Source: Diadophis punctatus similis (Eukaryota > Chordata > Lepidosauria > Squamata > Dipsadidae). Taken from it: DNA of 64,000 nucleotides. Under the pieces are notes generated by a model that saw nothing but the letters and a program-made list of their open reading frames with translations, was not told where the DNA came from and made no database searches. The stretch covers positions 230,752,434 to 230,816,433 of the forward strand of contig JALIGW010000001.1 of the NCBI GenBank assembly GCA_023053685.1, in the 5' to 3' direction. A program made the position numbers and the translations under genes. How positions within the stretch are numbered: the first letter of the stretch is position 1; each line of letters starts with the position of its first letter. This document shows, in pieces, positions 48,689-60,614 of the stretch.

Positions 48689-48850
48689 TAGAGATTCTCA
48701 AGTCATCCAGGTCATGGTTGTCCCAAAGGTGCTTTTTTCAGGAGGCAACTGGACTTTCTTGTTTTTTCTTTTGAAGATGTTTCGCTTCCCATCCAAGAAG
48801 CTTCTTCAGCTTTTGACAGGATAGTGGGAAATGGAAGGAGTGAGGCATGA
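48689..48850 (-). mobile_element. Penelope-like repeat fragment with intact hammerhead-like core
   Basis: The minus strand at 48809-48779 reads CTGAAGA, one extra A, the stem GCTTCT/GGAAGC closed by a short loop, then GAAAC. This is the same architecture as at 7801-7849 but with a different sequence, so it is a second family. The right side abuts a hAT end. Confidence 0.55.
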
Positions 48851-49073
48851 GCAGTGCCGAAAAATCCATTTTTTTTAAAAAAAGCCAAAAACAAGATGGC
48901 ATGCACGGTGCTGGAAACTCACCTTCTGTACATGTGCAGAAGAAAAAAAACCTGGAATTAAAAAAAAAATCCAAAAAAAGATGGCAGCATCCACGGACTG
49001 GCACCGACAGAACCGGTTCCGTGACATCACTAGTTCTATAGAGCCGGTGCGAACTGGGAGGAACCCACCTCTG
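48851..49073. mobile_element. Truncated hAT element, family A-like
   Basis: The right end GAACCCACCTCTG (complement CAGAGGTGGGTTC) and 'ccggttccgtgacatcac', 'ctatagagccggtgcgaac' match family A (11754, 21198). The left end is missing where it joins the Penelope-like fragment. Confidence 0.7.
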
Positions 49074-50034
49074 ATAATGTGTATTACTAGCCGCCCTACA
49101 CTGAGCATGTCACTGCTTTTTTTCTGTTTGTCAACTGTGCTTCCAGTTTGAGATTTATGGTAGTTTGGTCATACTCTTATCTAATGTCAACACAGTCTCA
49201 TGATGCCTTGATTTACTGCGCATGTGTAGTTTGTTTTTTTGTTGTTGTTGTTCTTCTCTTGCTGTTCCTGTGTCCGTCTGGACGTATTTTTCTATCGGTA
49301 AGATGTAATCATTTATATTGTTACTTTTATAATAAACCTATTTACTTAGAATATATATTTTCGGTTTTATTTTATGCCATGGGGAAACATGGTCCATTCA
49401 CCTCTGAATTGCTTAATTGCAATCTCCCCACTGGGGGGGGAGGCTTTGCAAACCTCAACAGAGCGGTCTATTATTGGTCTGAAAAGTGGCAGAAAAAGGC
49501 TCATGAAATGGATGCCTTCAGAGTACTTTATATGCTGAGATGCAGAAATATGACATTCTTCAACTGGCTCACTGCAGCTACTCCACTGGTTGCCCTCTCT
49601 TAAGTGATCACAGCACAATTGGAATAAAGCAGGGTGAGATTTGATACCGGCAGGTTCTCATGGAGGCACAATTTAAATAAATAGATCACAGCTTATTTCA
49701 GCAGCTTCTATATTTAGCACAAGAACACTTATTTATAGGTTTGGCGGCCATTCTGCATCAATAAAAAGCAGAGGACTAGAAAAAGAATGGTTGGAAATGC
49801 ATGGAAAGAGAACTTCTAAAAGTTGCAGAAGTTCATCAACATGGATGTATTACGTTTGGGATTTCCCTTCAAGTTGCTAAAGTTTTATGAAGCTCAAATG
49901 ATCCATTGTTGAAGAGACTCCTTGAATAAATTAAATAAGTAAAGATGCTCCTTGATTAAAAGAACTGCACAGCCTGGCATTGTCCAGGGACTTTTACCCT
50001 TCGTGTACTAGCTTTCTATGGCAGAATATTAAAC
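49074..50034. other. Intergenic, nothing recognised
   Basis: A 151-codon plus-strand frame (49148-49603) has no recognisable domain and no supporting signals. Confidence 0.35.
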
Positions 50035-50036
50035 TA

Positions 50037-50461
50037 CGAGGGTGAGTCAAAACGTAATGCCATTTTCTTTAGGACAGGTATAATTACCAACCCAGGAACA
50101 TGTAGCATACATCAAAATGAAGCTGGTCCTCTGTGGATCACATCCCTACTTCTCAACATAGTCACCGTTTCTCTCAACAGCAATGTTCCACCTTCGAATG
50201 AGAGCATGTATCCCTGCCTCGTAAAATGTTGTTGACTGTTCTTTGAGCCACTTCTTCACTGCAGTTTTCACTTCTTCGTCACTGGAATAATGTTTGCCTC
50301 TCAAACCCTCTTTCATGGAGCTTTCAAAGAGTGTTTGAGGGGCAAACATTATTCCAGTGACGAGGAAGTGAAAACTGCAGTGAAGAAGTGGCTCAAAGAG
50401 CAGTCAACAATATTTTATGAGGCAGGGATACATGCTCTCATTCAAAGGTGGAACATTGCTA
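50037..50461 (-). pseudogene. Mariner transposase C terminus, duplicated as an inverted repeat
   Basis: The minus-strand frame (to a stop at 50146) contains LRGKHYSSDEEVKTAVKKWL and ends ERNGDYVEK, the C-terminal signature of mariner transposases. Beyond it the element runs to the inverted terminus CGAGGGTGAGTCAAAACG, preceded by TA (50035-50036). From the centre at about 50319 the same coding sequence returns on the plus strand (arms 50178-50306 and 50333-50461, about 129 nt with few mismatches). The catalytic part is absent. Confidence 0.85.
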
Positions 50462-50559
50462 TGCCACCAGCCTCCCTTCTGTGGACTGAGACATATTTTA
50501 TATGCCAGTTGTCCAATCTCCTGTCCCCAAAGGTAATTTCCACATACTATCAACAGTTC

Positions 50560-51460
50560 TATTCCTTCTCGTAGGGGCAGTTCCAGCCAGTGGTAGTGGA
50601 AGAGCTATCCCAAGACCTCTATTTTGTGGTAAGCCTCAGAGGTCCTTCCTCTCCCTACTTCTTTTCAACCCCTGGGAGAAGGCATTTATCAGCAGTCCCA
50701 AGTATATTCTGGCAATATGCTGATGATACCCAGCCCAAGACTGAGCAAGCAACATAGTAGGTGTTTGTCTCAGTGCCTGGCAACTGTCAGGGTTTAGATG
50801 AGGAAGAATAGACTCCCATCTGAATTCCTCCAAGATGGATTGGCTCCAGGTTTGAGGTATGAACGATTCCAAGAAAATGCCATATTTATTTTAGAATGGA
50901 GATATTCTACCCTGTTGAGAGATGGTCTGCAATTTGGAATTCTTCAAGACTCACAGGCCTTGCTTTAAATTCAGGCAACAGATGTAGCTAGGAGGGCCTT
51001 TGCAATTATATTATGTTCATTCTCAGACTGGGAGATTATTGGTCATGGTTATCCACACCCCTGGTCACCTCCTGCTTAGATTACTGCTAACATGTTCAAG
51101 ATGCAGGTGCCCTTGAAGAACATCTGGAAGCTGGTACAGAATGTGGTGGCCCAGGTAGATCTCATAGGGTCAACAATCTCCAGATCCCATACCCGCAAGA
51201 CCGTAATGTGTCAGAAGTGGTCTGTTTCCATTACCAGCCACATTTTGTGGGTCTCTCTCTCCCAGCGGCTCTTCGATCTGTCTCATCTCCCTTACCCCAA
51301 ACTTTAGGAAACCCATAAAGGCATTTTTCTTCTGGCTGGCAAAGGAAGAGGCTGTTTTATGATATGCAGGTGGAAGCCTCCAATGTGCATGGTTTATTTA
51401 TATGGATTTTAGTTTTTATGCATTTGTTGTTAGCTGCCACTTTGGCTAAGAGTGAGATAC
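50560..51460 (+). pseudogene. Degenerate CR1/L2-like reverse transcriptase
   Basis: Contains a broken but recognisable RT core. LLLFNPWEKAF is followed in another frame by QYADDTQ (50715-50740), the catalytic YADD box, then the C-terminal phrases 'caagatgcaggtgcccttgaagaacatctggaagctggtacagaatgtggtgg'. A segment at about 50788-50890 beginning 'tgtcagggtttag' may be an inserted LTR-like fragment. Confidence 0.6.
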
Positions 51461-51699
51461 AAGTATAGCAAATAATGTTGTATGTGTGTAGACAAATATA
51501 GACATACCAGATTAGTTCAATTCTGAAACAGTTTCCTCCAGGTAAATGTGTTGAGATACTCCATTTAAATATATATGCATTTAAAGATTTATAGCGCCAT
51601 GCCTTTTTACTCGATTCTGTGGATGAACAGTTAGATTTTAGCGAAACAGTAGCAACCACAAAGTAGATCTGGTATGTCTGAAATTTGCTGGCTCCTTAA

Positions 51700-54600
51700 C
51701 AAAAAAGCAAAATTGACACTGACTGTTAAAACATCTATCAGGAATTTATTACAACACATTGTTCCCAAATACAAAAGAAAGGAAAAGAAAGAGAGGGTAA
51801 AAGCACTGCTGTTTACAGCCTTCAGTAATAAATAAATAAAGTCAATGCAGGGGCCGAGTGTACCACTCAATCCTGCCAAGCAACATCCAATGTCAGCATT
51901 CCTTTAGCAGGCAGAAGGGGCTGTAAGTTTGGTTATCACGGGAGAAGGAAGGGGACAAACTCACAGAACAGATGCAGTGTCATTTTCCCCCCCCCCTGCA
52001 CACTTCACCCATCCTAGATAGTACTCAGAATTCATTCCCAGGACACACAGATCTCTATATCCAAATTTCCATTCCTAGAGCAATCCTTGCTTATGAATCG
52101 CCCCGAGAACCAAGTCTTCATCTCTTGTTTGAGGATATTCACAGACGAAGGTCTTCAGTTCTGTGCCTGCGTCAGAGGCTCAGCAACTCATCGCCTAATC
52201 CCCCCCCCCCGCTAATGTTTTACAAGACAGAAGAACTTGCAGAATAAAAATGTGGCTCCCCAGACAGGAGGGGTTCTGTGTGTGCCTTCTGAGAATGTTG
52301 GGTCAAGTCGGTTTCTCTACTCTTTCCAAAAGAATTCTGAGCAACAATAAATAAACACAACATATTGCAACAGAAAATTTGCACCTCCTCTCCGAAATCT
52401 CAAAACAATCTGTTGAATGGCTATTCTACTGATTCCTACTGAGAACGGCTAGGAAAACATGTGGCAGTTAGATGGTTAGGAAGGACTCAGGCGTCCTTTG
52501 CTCACAGCTGTGTTTTGCAATACTGACTTCTATTCAATGAGCAATAAAGGAAAAATGGGGGGGGGGGATATCAGTCTCCAAACGATTCCTAGAGACAGAG
52601 GAATCACCCCTGGGGGTTTCAGCCACTCTAGGTTCTACAACAAATTAGAGAGGGACACTTGTTCTGTGTGCAAACCAGCCATAATTGCTTCACTATATTG
52701 AAGAAATCAAGAGAGACTTGCCCATGACATGCAACTATACAGAAAACAGTTGCAGCTTTGAATTTTGTTGGAGCAATAATACTAAATACATTAAATGATA
52801 AATATTCCACTGAAATCAATGCAACTTTAGAATGGGTCTTTCATGTTGATATCTGAATACTGTTAACATGAAAAAGTCCTCGCTATCAATAAGGGAGCAG
52901 GCTCTGTATCTCTTCTATCCTGCTAGTCTATAATGTAATCACAATACTATGGTGACAGAAAAGTCTATACTACAAAATTGAATTCAACTGGGTTTTATTA
53001 CAGGATTTAGAGACTAAATGCCTCCTTTTAATTGCTTTTGGCTTCCATCAAACGTACTTGTATGATGGCTATTGATACAGAATCGTGACTTGAAAAGATG
53101 TTGGGAAATCAGATTTTCTCCAGAGTGCAAACCATTTGGTTGAGTTCTTAGCACTCATCAAATTTTAATCCCAGGGATGGGGGAACTCCTTGCACTGTCT
53201 GCATTAGCTCTGTGTCCACTTTCCCCCATCTAATACCATCCAGATAAGTAGGAATATAATTCCCCATCACAGCACAATGGCTATAATAATTGTGGGTGCT
53301 GGGATTTGTAGCCCAGAAGAGGGGAAAACGACTGTCAGATGAAAAACAGGTGTTCTGTACCTCCTGATGCACTTTTTGCTTATCTTAAATCATATTAGAG
53401 CTTTTGTCTTTCTTCCTACAAAACTTTAGTGGATCTAGGGAAGCTTCAGTGTCTGGCAGAATTTTTAAGAGAACATGATATCCCTGAGGAGGAGGACTTC
53501 TCCATCTCCATCTATGCACTATCTGGCAATCACACATGCCACAGTGTTGACCAGCCTTTGCATACAGTTGGAATCAGAGAAAGCAGAGGGCAGGTGGAGA
53601 AGGGAAAAGCCCATATATATATTCACAACAGAGAAACAAAGATCAACATACATAGAAGCAAAATTACATAATAATATAATAATAATAAATACTTAAATCT
53701 ATAATTCATACATTGCAATTACAACATTGATAGCTTATTATCATTAGCATTAGGATCCAGAGGAAAGTAGGAAAGATATCCTTTTAAGGGATTGGCATCC
53801 AGTAGAGGAGACAAGAAAACTGGCACATGGGATACAGGAAACAAAGAGGACAGAAATAATAAATAAAACCACAATGGACACATGATAAAACAGGCAGAAG
53901 AGTGAAGAATCACAGAAAAGCCGTCAAAACAAAGCTAACAAAACTTTTTTGTCATGGGGGGGGGGGGAAATGCTGCAAGCCAGAAAAATCCCTATGTAAG
54001 ACCGAGGATGTTAGATAATTTTGTACCTGGTGTGAAGTTAAAGTGACACGTCTCTCCCCCCCCCCATTCTGGAGATGGAGAGTTAGCAGCAAGACGATGG
54101 TACTGTTAAGAGTCAGCTGCACCCAAAACAAACTGCTTTATGGTTCTCAACTTGGCTTTGGTTAGCATTATATTATATTATAATCACCTTATTTTTTTCT
54201 ACAAATATTGAGCCTTATGTGACTTTTGGTTATATCTGAGGAAAGTCAGCACTGGCATTCTATTCAAGAGTAAGATACGTGAGGGCTCTCCTTATCCTCA
54301 TTTTAAGCAAGCTTAAAAGATCTTGGCATCTTGAAAGGTAAGTTTTTCCAGAGTAATACAGGAATGTGATATTTCTACGTTACCCCGGTTGTTCATGTGC
54401 TCAGCCTATCTAAAAACTCTTGGTGATACTTATATTTCTCCTAAGTATCGATGAGAGGAATCCAGAAGCACCTAATCCCGGCTCATCAAACCTAACTGGT
54501 TAGGGCCGATTCTACTTTAATCAAACTTTCCACAAGATCAAAAATTCCTACAGTGGAACTTTTTCATCTGCACTTCTGATGCAAGCTCCCAGGTGAAATG

Positions 54601-55959
54601 AGGATTTTGATCTTTTAGCATCTGTGGACACTGTACAAAACCAGACTCCAAGAAAGCCGCAGCAGAAGATGTCATCTTGCTTTCATCATAACAATTCAAC
54701 AGTTTTTGTTTTTGTTTTAAAAGAGAAAATTATACTGTCAGTGTGAGAACCTAATTGCATCTCTCCAGTCCCACTGTCCAATGCCCCTCTGTATATTACT
54801 TGCAAAATAGCATGCAGGTCCACATAAGTCACTCCCGAGCTTGCAGCATCTAATCTGAACAGACAGTGGTAAAATAAATACAATGAGGATCTCTCTACTT
54901 TGTGTGTTGGCAAAGTAGACAGCAATTACTATGGTCAGGAAACAGACAACCTGATGCAAGAACATGTTATTGCTGCTCCCCTGTGGTTTGCAAAGTCTGA
55001 ACCTGAGATTGTTATTTTTGTCTTGTGTATTTAAAAAAAAATACAGCTGAACAAGAAAAGAAATGGGAGAAGAAATGCACTAAAAAGATTTTTCCCCCTT
55101 TTAAAAGCTACACAAACAACCCTGAGGTATTGGCTCAAAACAAACAAACAAACAACCCAGCACGTGATACAAAAGGAGCAAATGCAAAATCAGATACACA
55201 AAGAAGAAAATGTGCTTTCAGGGAGACAGTTCTGTGCCTTTATTTTAAATAGATGAGCAGCCCCTGTGGTGCCTCCGTGTCATGAACTGAGCTGAATCCT
55301 TTGCTGCTCGCCACAAATAACGTCCAGAGTAGCCAATAATGAAAATGTGCAACATCCTTCCCACTCTTGTGTTTCGACTGGGATCGTACACTTGTGGCCA
55401 ATTATTATCTTGACATGCGTGTTCATTTGCTTGCCCTAAAGTTCCGTTTTGTACCTGTTCAAGGCAATGTAAACAACATGGCCCTCTGAAATAGAGGCCT
55501 TCAACAAATATTTCATACAACACCGGGACTGTAACATTTACCAGGTTAAAGCAGCTCACTTCCATGGAGAGCTTCCACACAAGTGGTTCCCAAGGAAGTG
55601 ACCCGCTGAGGCGGAAACCCTCTGCTTGGTTGAGCTTATCTACACAGTCAGTGGCTTACAAATAATCTCCCCTACTCCGCTGGAAAACCAGCGGTGTGTA
55701 GTATTTCTCAAACAATCTTCTCCACCAGAAACACATTTGAATCTGCCTACTGTTCAGTAATGTGAAACCAATTTTTCCCTCATCTAAGGCCAGCCCTAGT
55801 ATCAAGTTGATTGAGCGGGGTGTTTCTACCAGTCAGAAGTGATCTATTTTACATTTGACATTTTATTAGCATATTTTAACAACTGGGAACAGGTCCAATT
55901 ATCCACTTGTGGTATGAAAAAAATCCTGAGCTGGCTTTGGCCTCTTCTGATTTAAGATA
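51700..55959. other. Repeat-poor block downstream of DUSP8, left part
   Basis: No LINE, SINE, LTR or hAT signatures were recognised in over 4 kb, unlike the rest of the window. Minus-strand AATAAA signals are at about 51745, 52994, 55239 and 55862. The one at 51745-51750 is followed on the minus strand by a GU-rich stretch. An 80-codon plus-strand frame at 53429-53671 is unidentified. This may hold distal 3' UTR, an unannotated non-coding transcript or regulatory DNA. Confidence 0.4.
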
Positions 55960-56618
55960 TACTGTATTTTTCAGTGTATAAGATGCACTCCCCCCCCAAA
56001 AGTGGGTGGAAATGTCTATGCGTCTTATACAGTGAATGTTGCCGAAGCCCCACCCACCTGCCGGCCCCCACCTTTCGGCCTCTGCCTTCCAGCAATTTGC
56101 TTCCTTGCAGCAAACAGCAAACATCCTGGTCAGCTTCAGCACAGCCTGAGTTGGCATGAGCAGCTGATTGGCGCTTGGATCTGCCTTCCAGAATGCCGCC
56201 TATCAGCTATTCCAGGTTGTGGGGATTTCCGCCACCCGTCGCCGCCGTCTATCACCGCCTCTGCACGCCCCATTTTCGGCCACTGTGCATCCCATTTTTG
56301 GCCTCATGCCCTATTTTCGGCCCATTTCAGGCAGCGGGGATAGGCGACGGCCGAAAATGGGGCACGCGGAGGTGGTGATAGGTGGCAGCGGCGATCCCCG
56401 CAGGCTGGAACAGCTGATAGGCAGTATTCCAGGAGGCCGATCCAATCGCAAATCAGCTGCTCATGCTAAATCAGGCTGTGCTGAAGCTGACCAGGCTGTT
56501 TGGTGCAAGGAGGCAAATTGCTGGGAGGCAGAGACAGGTTTTTTTCCCTTGTTTTCCTCTCCAAAAGCTAGGTGCGTCTTATAGTCCGGGGTGTCTTAAT
56601 AGTCTGAAAAATACGGTA
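55960..56618. mobile_element. Terminal-inverted-repeat MITE (TACNGTATTTTTC ends)
   Basis: The left end TACTGTATTTTTCAGTGTAT and the right end, whose complement is TACCGTATTTTTCAGACTAT, form inverted termini extending into 'aagatgcactcccc' / 'aagacaccccggac'. The 659-bp interior has no transposase. Frames through it (113 and 138 codons) are not genes. Confidence 0.75.
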
Positions 56619-58869
56619 CATCTTTTAAAAGTGCCAGAGAAACCTTTCCTCCCTAAGAAGAAAAATGTTACCTGCAGAAAAACTTTCATCCAAATTTCTT
56701 CCCAGTAACTTATTTAGACGAAACCTTCAAAACTAGTTTTCTTGTCTCGGTCATCAACACTAGTCTCTTAAATTCAAGACAAAATCTCTGATCAAACTGA
56801 AGTTCTAAATAACAGTCTAGAGGCTTGGAAGATAAGATGATGAAAACTGAATTTGGGATGGGCTGGCAAGCGCTTCACATTACATCTAAAATATTCTTTA
56901 TCTTTTCTAGAACTTCATTTCTTGAAAGACTTTGATGACCTGCTAAGTGAACTTTGTCTTTGGACTATTTGCTGACTGACTGATTTGCATTCACTGAAAA
57001 ATCCCTGATTGATGGTGAATGAATACTTAGAGGAGACAAGAGATTTTGGATGGTGAACTGAAGCTAAAATGTCTGTTCTTGCAGTAGTAAAAAGACACTG
57101 CCTCCTGGCAGCTTCCCTAAAATAGGCCTGAGGATATTTAAGAGGTTTTTACTCTAGTACCACAATATAATTTATTCAACATTTCCATGGTCTTAGTTCT
57201 CCAAAATTCTCTTCCACCTCCATCTGCCTTCCACAGATGCTGGGTTTAACATTGTTTGAACAAGAGGAGCCATTCAGAGTAGCCTGCCCTTGGGTTTAAG
57301 AGCCCACCAGTAATCCTAAAACCAATGGGAAATTAAATACTCTGGCCTTCCGAAAAGCCCTCCCCACTGAAAAAACACCACCACCACCTGGGTTTAGATC
57401 TAATGCGCTCCTTTTACAGATGGCACATATTTAATTGAATATATAGCTCCTATGCAGTCTGCTCCCCCTTCCTATCAAGGTACCCTCTTTTCTTATAACT
57501 AAGCCTACTCTTACAGCCACAACTCTCATTATTATCCCCTGCTCAGACCTAGGAAGGAGAAGGTTTTATGGCTTTGATTGCAAGGTGTGATAGAATAAGG
57601 AAAATAAAGAAGCATTAAGAAGAATTCCTGGCTCAGTTTGAGTTAAAGATTTTCTCACGTTTTTAAAAAATAAAAAGCAGATGCCCATAGACACACCCAC
57701 ACATCCACCCACGTGTGCACACGCAAACACCCACACCCACACCTCTTTTATCTGTTTTGGGGGCGCCTCCACCACTGATGCAAGCCACTGAAGGAGCCAC
57801 AGGCCTAAGATATTGCTTTGAAACTCGTGTTTCAGATTTAAATACCATATACATAAAAACAGAGCCGGAGTTCTGCCCCCTACATTGTCTGAAAATCATT
57901 GCCAGAATGAACAGCTTCAAATAAATTAGAAAGAAAAGTCGAAAATTATTTGTCTCAATAAAAACTGTAGTAAAACCTTTAAACTTTTTTTCTTTGTGTT
58001 TTTCTCTCTCTCTCTCTTTTATATTATATATAATATATATTTATATATGTATAGGAACTGCTGAACAGCAGCTTTAAAGAATACTAGCCAGAGAAACACA
58101 AAGGCCCATGCTCAGTATAAGGAAGAGGGGAGCCTCGGAAAAGAAACCTCTCCAGGTTTCTGCACCTGAATTTGGGAAAGAGCCACCAATATATTGTCCA
58201 ACCCTGGGTGGAATAGAAAGGAAATGCCCCCCTGCTGCAATGGAAACGGATAGGCAAAATCTCAATTACTTCCTATAAGTTAGATAGGAATGTACTCATT
58301 ATAATTAGTAATGCACTCTTCAAAGAAAAGAACCTGCTTCCCTTTTAACTCTCCCTGTTGCAAATCTGCGGATCAAAGAGCAACCATTTTCCTCCAAGAA
58401 AACTTTCACCCCTCCCAAGCTTCAATTTCGCCCCAGTTTCTCTTTCAACGCCCATCGTAGGACACATGCATCAGCTCTCCTCGTTCCCCCTGAAGGGGAA
58501 GAGAAAGCACCCTTTGCATGCAAAAGGAAAGAACCCAATATTTAAAGAGTTAATATACTCTCCACCTACCCAAGAAAGGGAATGTGATTGTGGTTTGTCG
58601 TGGTGGTGGAGGTAGGAACCAAAGGAGGCACTAAGCATGCACCGTTATGTTTCTTGACTTCAGATTCCTTTAGCTTTGCCTTCGTTTTAGCGGATATGCC
58701 CTTTGGAAATGCACACGGGCACACGGGAAAAAAAATGCTCCTACACCCACACCCACGCCCTCCTCCTCCGTTAAATATGTCACCCATCTTCCTTCCCGTC
58801 CCTACCTCCCTTCCCCTCCCACACCCCCAGATGCACCCGCACTTGCTCTCAAATCTCACACAGTGAACA
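56619..58869 (-). other. Probable DUSP8 3' UTR
   Basis: Sequence directly downstream of the DUSP8 stop codon. It has no recognised repeats. Its start is a GGGTG-rich tract (complement of 58740-58850). The nearest minus-strand AATAAA is at 57171-57176, giving a 3' UTR of about 1.7 kb if used. Long 3' UTRs are usual for this phosphatase group. The true end is undetermined. Confidence 0.5.
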
Positions 58870-59992
58870 TCAGGACACCTCTATGATCTCCATGCTGCCT
58901 GAAAAGCTAGACTGTTTGCTAATTTTGCCCAGGTCTTCCCCCCGAGATCTGCTCTCCGATAAGGTTTCTTCAAATTCCATCTGGCAGCTCCTTCTTTTGA
59001 ACTGCTTCTCGGGCATGGTGTCCTCGTGCCAGCTATGCCGCACCTCTCGCGGCTCCCCTCGTTGCTTGTCCCTCAGTCTGATCTCACAGCTTGCCTGGAT
59101 TGTGCTGCAGCTGAATGAGGAGTAGGTGGTGGCGCTGGCAAAGAGAGTCCCACTCCCGCTGCCTTTGCTGCCCGCTGCCGAGTCTGTGCCGAAGTACCAG
59201 GGGTTCTCCGAGGAAGGCGTGCTTGGGGATTCCACGTGCACCCCCCAAGTACCAGCATTGGAAGGGGTGGTGGCTGGCTGTGCCAGCTGCTGCCCTACAT
59301 TGGGAAGGCTCAGCCGAAGGGTCTGCTTGAGATTGTCCTCCACGCTGGTGCTTTTGTGCATGGCGCACATCCCACTGAAATTAAGGCTCAGCCCATGGGC
59401 AGGAGAGCCTGCTTGGTGCCTGTGCTTCCGTCGTTGTCGTACTTTGGCCTCTAGAATGAAGTCAGGTCCGCTGGGCCAGTCAGAACCATCTGGAAGAGGA
59501 GAGAACTGACACGTACCATTGGGACCTGAAGGGCTGTCCAACTTACAAAGCTTGGGAGTTTCCCCTACTTCGGTAGGAACCGGGATCTCCTGCCTTTGGG
59601 TAGGACAGTAGGCTGACTTGATGTCCAGAGAAAAAGAACGCTTGAGTCGGTTGGTGTCTTGGATGCGATCAGAAGATAAATGCAGCCCATTGAGTCCTTG
59701 CTGCAATGCCATGGGTGAGACCACCTTTGAAAGTCCTAGCGATCGCTCAGAGTCAATGGAGGATGTTTCCAAGATTGTGCTTTTTAATACCTCCTCAGTC
59801 TTTTCCGAGAGAGACAGAGTCTGGGGTCTATTACCTTCACAAGTCTCAAAGTATTCTTGCTGGGATTCCCCTTCCCCTTTCTCTCCTTGGGCCTTCAAAG
59901 CCTTGAGTAGCTTCAAACTTCTCTCATACTCTAGGAGTTGACCTAAGAAGTTGAAATTGGGCGATATGGAGGGACGTCTGTCTTTGACAAAC
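58870..59992 (-). CDS. DUSP8: Dual specificity phosphatase 8, last coding exon (C-terminal tail)
   Basis: DUSP8 dephosphorylates phospho-Thr and phospho-Tyr on stress-activated MAP kinases (JNK, p38). This exon begins after acceptor ...CCCGACAG with the base completing Arg, then FVKDRRPSISPNFNFLGQLL, the last helix of the phosphatase domain. About 340 residues of tail follow. Landmarks are ALQQGLNGLHLSSDR and RLKRSFSLDIKSAY near tail residues 70-105, TPKLCKLDSPSG, a basic KVRQRRKHRHQ patch, a Ser/Gly-rich segment, QFKRRSCQMEFEE, and the terminus SFSGSMEIIEVS before TGA (58870-58872). FVKDRRPS and ALQQGL favour DUSP8 over its paralogue DUSP16, which shares the terminal motif. With the two upstream exons it gives 469 in-frame codons including stop. 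The tail lacks the long Pro/Ala/Gly runs known from mammalian DUSP8. Confidence 0.95.
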
Positions 59993-59999
59993 CTGTCGG

Positions 60000-60345
60000 G
60001 ACAAGCAAAGAGTCATGATTAATACATGGCATTTTCTTACTTTCAATAAATATATATTTTATAGATCTTGAAAGCATTACCAAGATTTTCAACATCTAAT
60101 CAGCAAGCCATGGGTGTAAAAGATTCTTAAAAACTCTGTAATTCAAAGCAACATTAGACGCTAATTATATTTGTCTTTCCCACATGCCCATGGCTTTAAA
60201 AAGTAGAGATATATTTAAGGATCTCTCCTTGTCCAATAGAAGTTCAATTGTTACCAAGTTCCACAAATTTCAAGGATTCAGCAAGGTGGCTATGTAATCT
60301 ATATGGTGATTCCATATCCATATATAAGCCCTTTCTGTATAGAGA
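60000..60345 (-). other. DUSP8 last intron, left part
   Basis: Intronic DNA with no recognised element. Confidence 0.6.
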
Positions 60346-60606
60346 AGCGGTTCTCAACCTGGGGGTCGCGACCCCTTTGGGGGTTGAACGACCCTTTCAC
60401 AGGGGTCGGGAGACTTCAGCCGGACACTGTCACTTGGGTTCTTTTACCCTCTGCGCATGCACAGAACGCTTTGCGCATGCACAGAGGGTAAAAGAACCCA
60501 AATGGCGGCAGTGGGGTGGGGGTCGTGGCGGCGGGCGCAGCGACAGGGTGGGGCATGGTGGGGGCACGGGTGCGGGGCGCGGCATTAGGAAGGTTGAAAA
60601 CCACTG
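60346..60606. mobile_element. SPIN-like non-autonomous hAT element in a DUSP8 intron
   Basis: The left end reads AGCGGTTCTCAACCTGGGGGTCGCGACCCC, broken here as AGCGGTTCTCAACC + TGGGGGTCGCGACCCC. It is followed by 'tttgggggttgaacgaccct', the opening known for SPIN hAT transposons. The right end is GGTTGAAAACCACTG. Flanking 8-mers tatagaga (60338-60345) and tatagagt (60607-60614) agree at 7 of 8. The interior holds an inverted pair around 'tgcgcatgcacag' and is unlike the SPIN consensus, so this is a related non-autonomous derivative rather than a plain copy. Confidence 0.7.
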
Positions 60607-60614
60607 TATAGAGT

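Noticed and set aside
53429..53671. 80-codon plus-strand frame with acidic and Leu-rich start
   Set aside because: No family recognised and no splice or transcript signal. Kept only as a note in the repeat-poor block.
58870..59992. Assignment of the phosphatase to DUSP16 (MKP-7)
   Set aside because: The terminal motif is shared, but FVKDRRPS, LLEYERSLKLL, ALQQGLNGLHLSSDR and TPKLCKLDSPSG fit DUSP8, and the MOB2-like exon downstream matches the DUSP8 locus.
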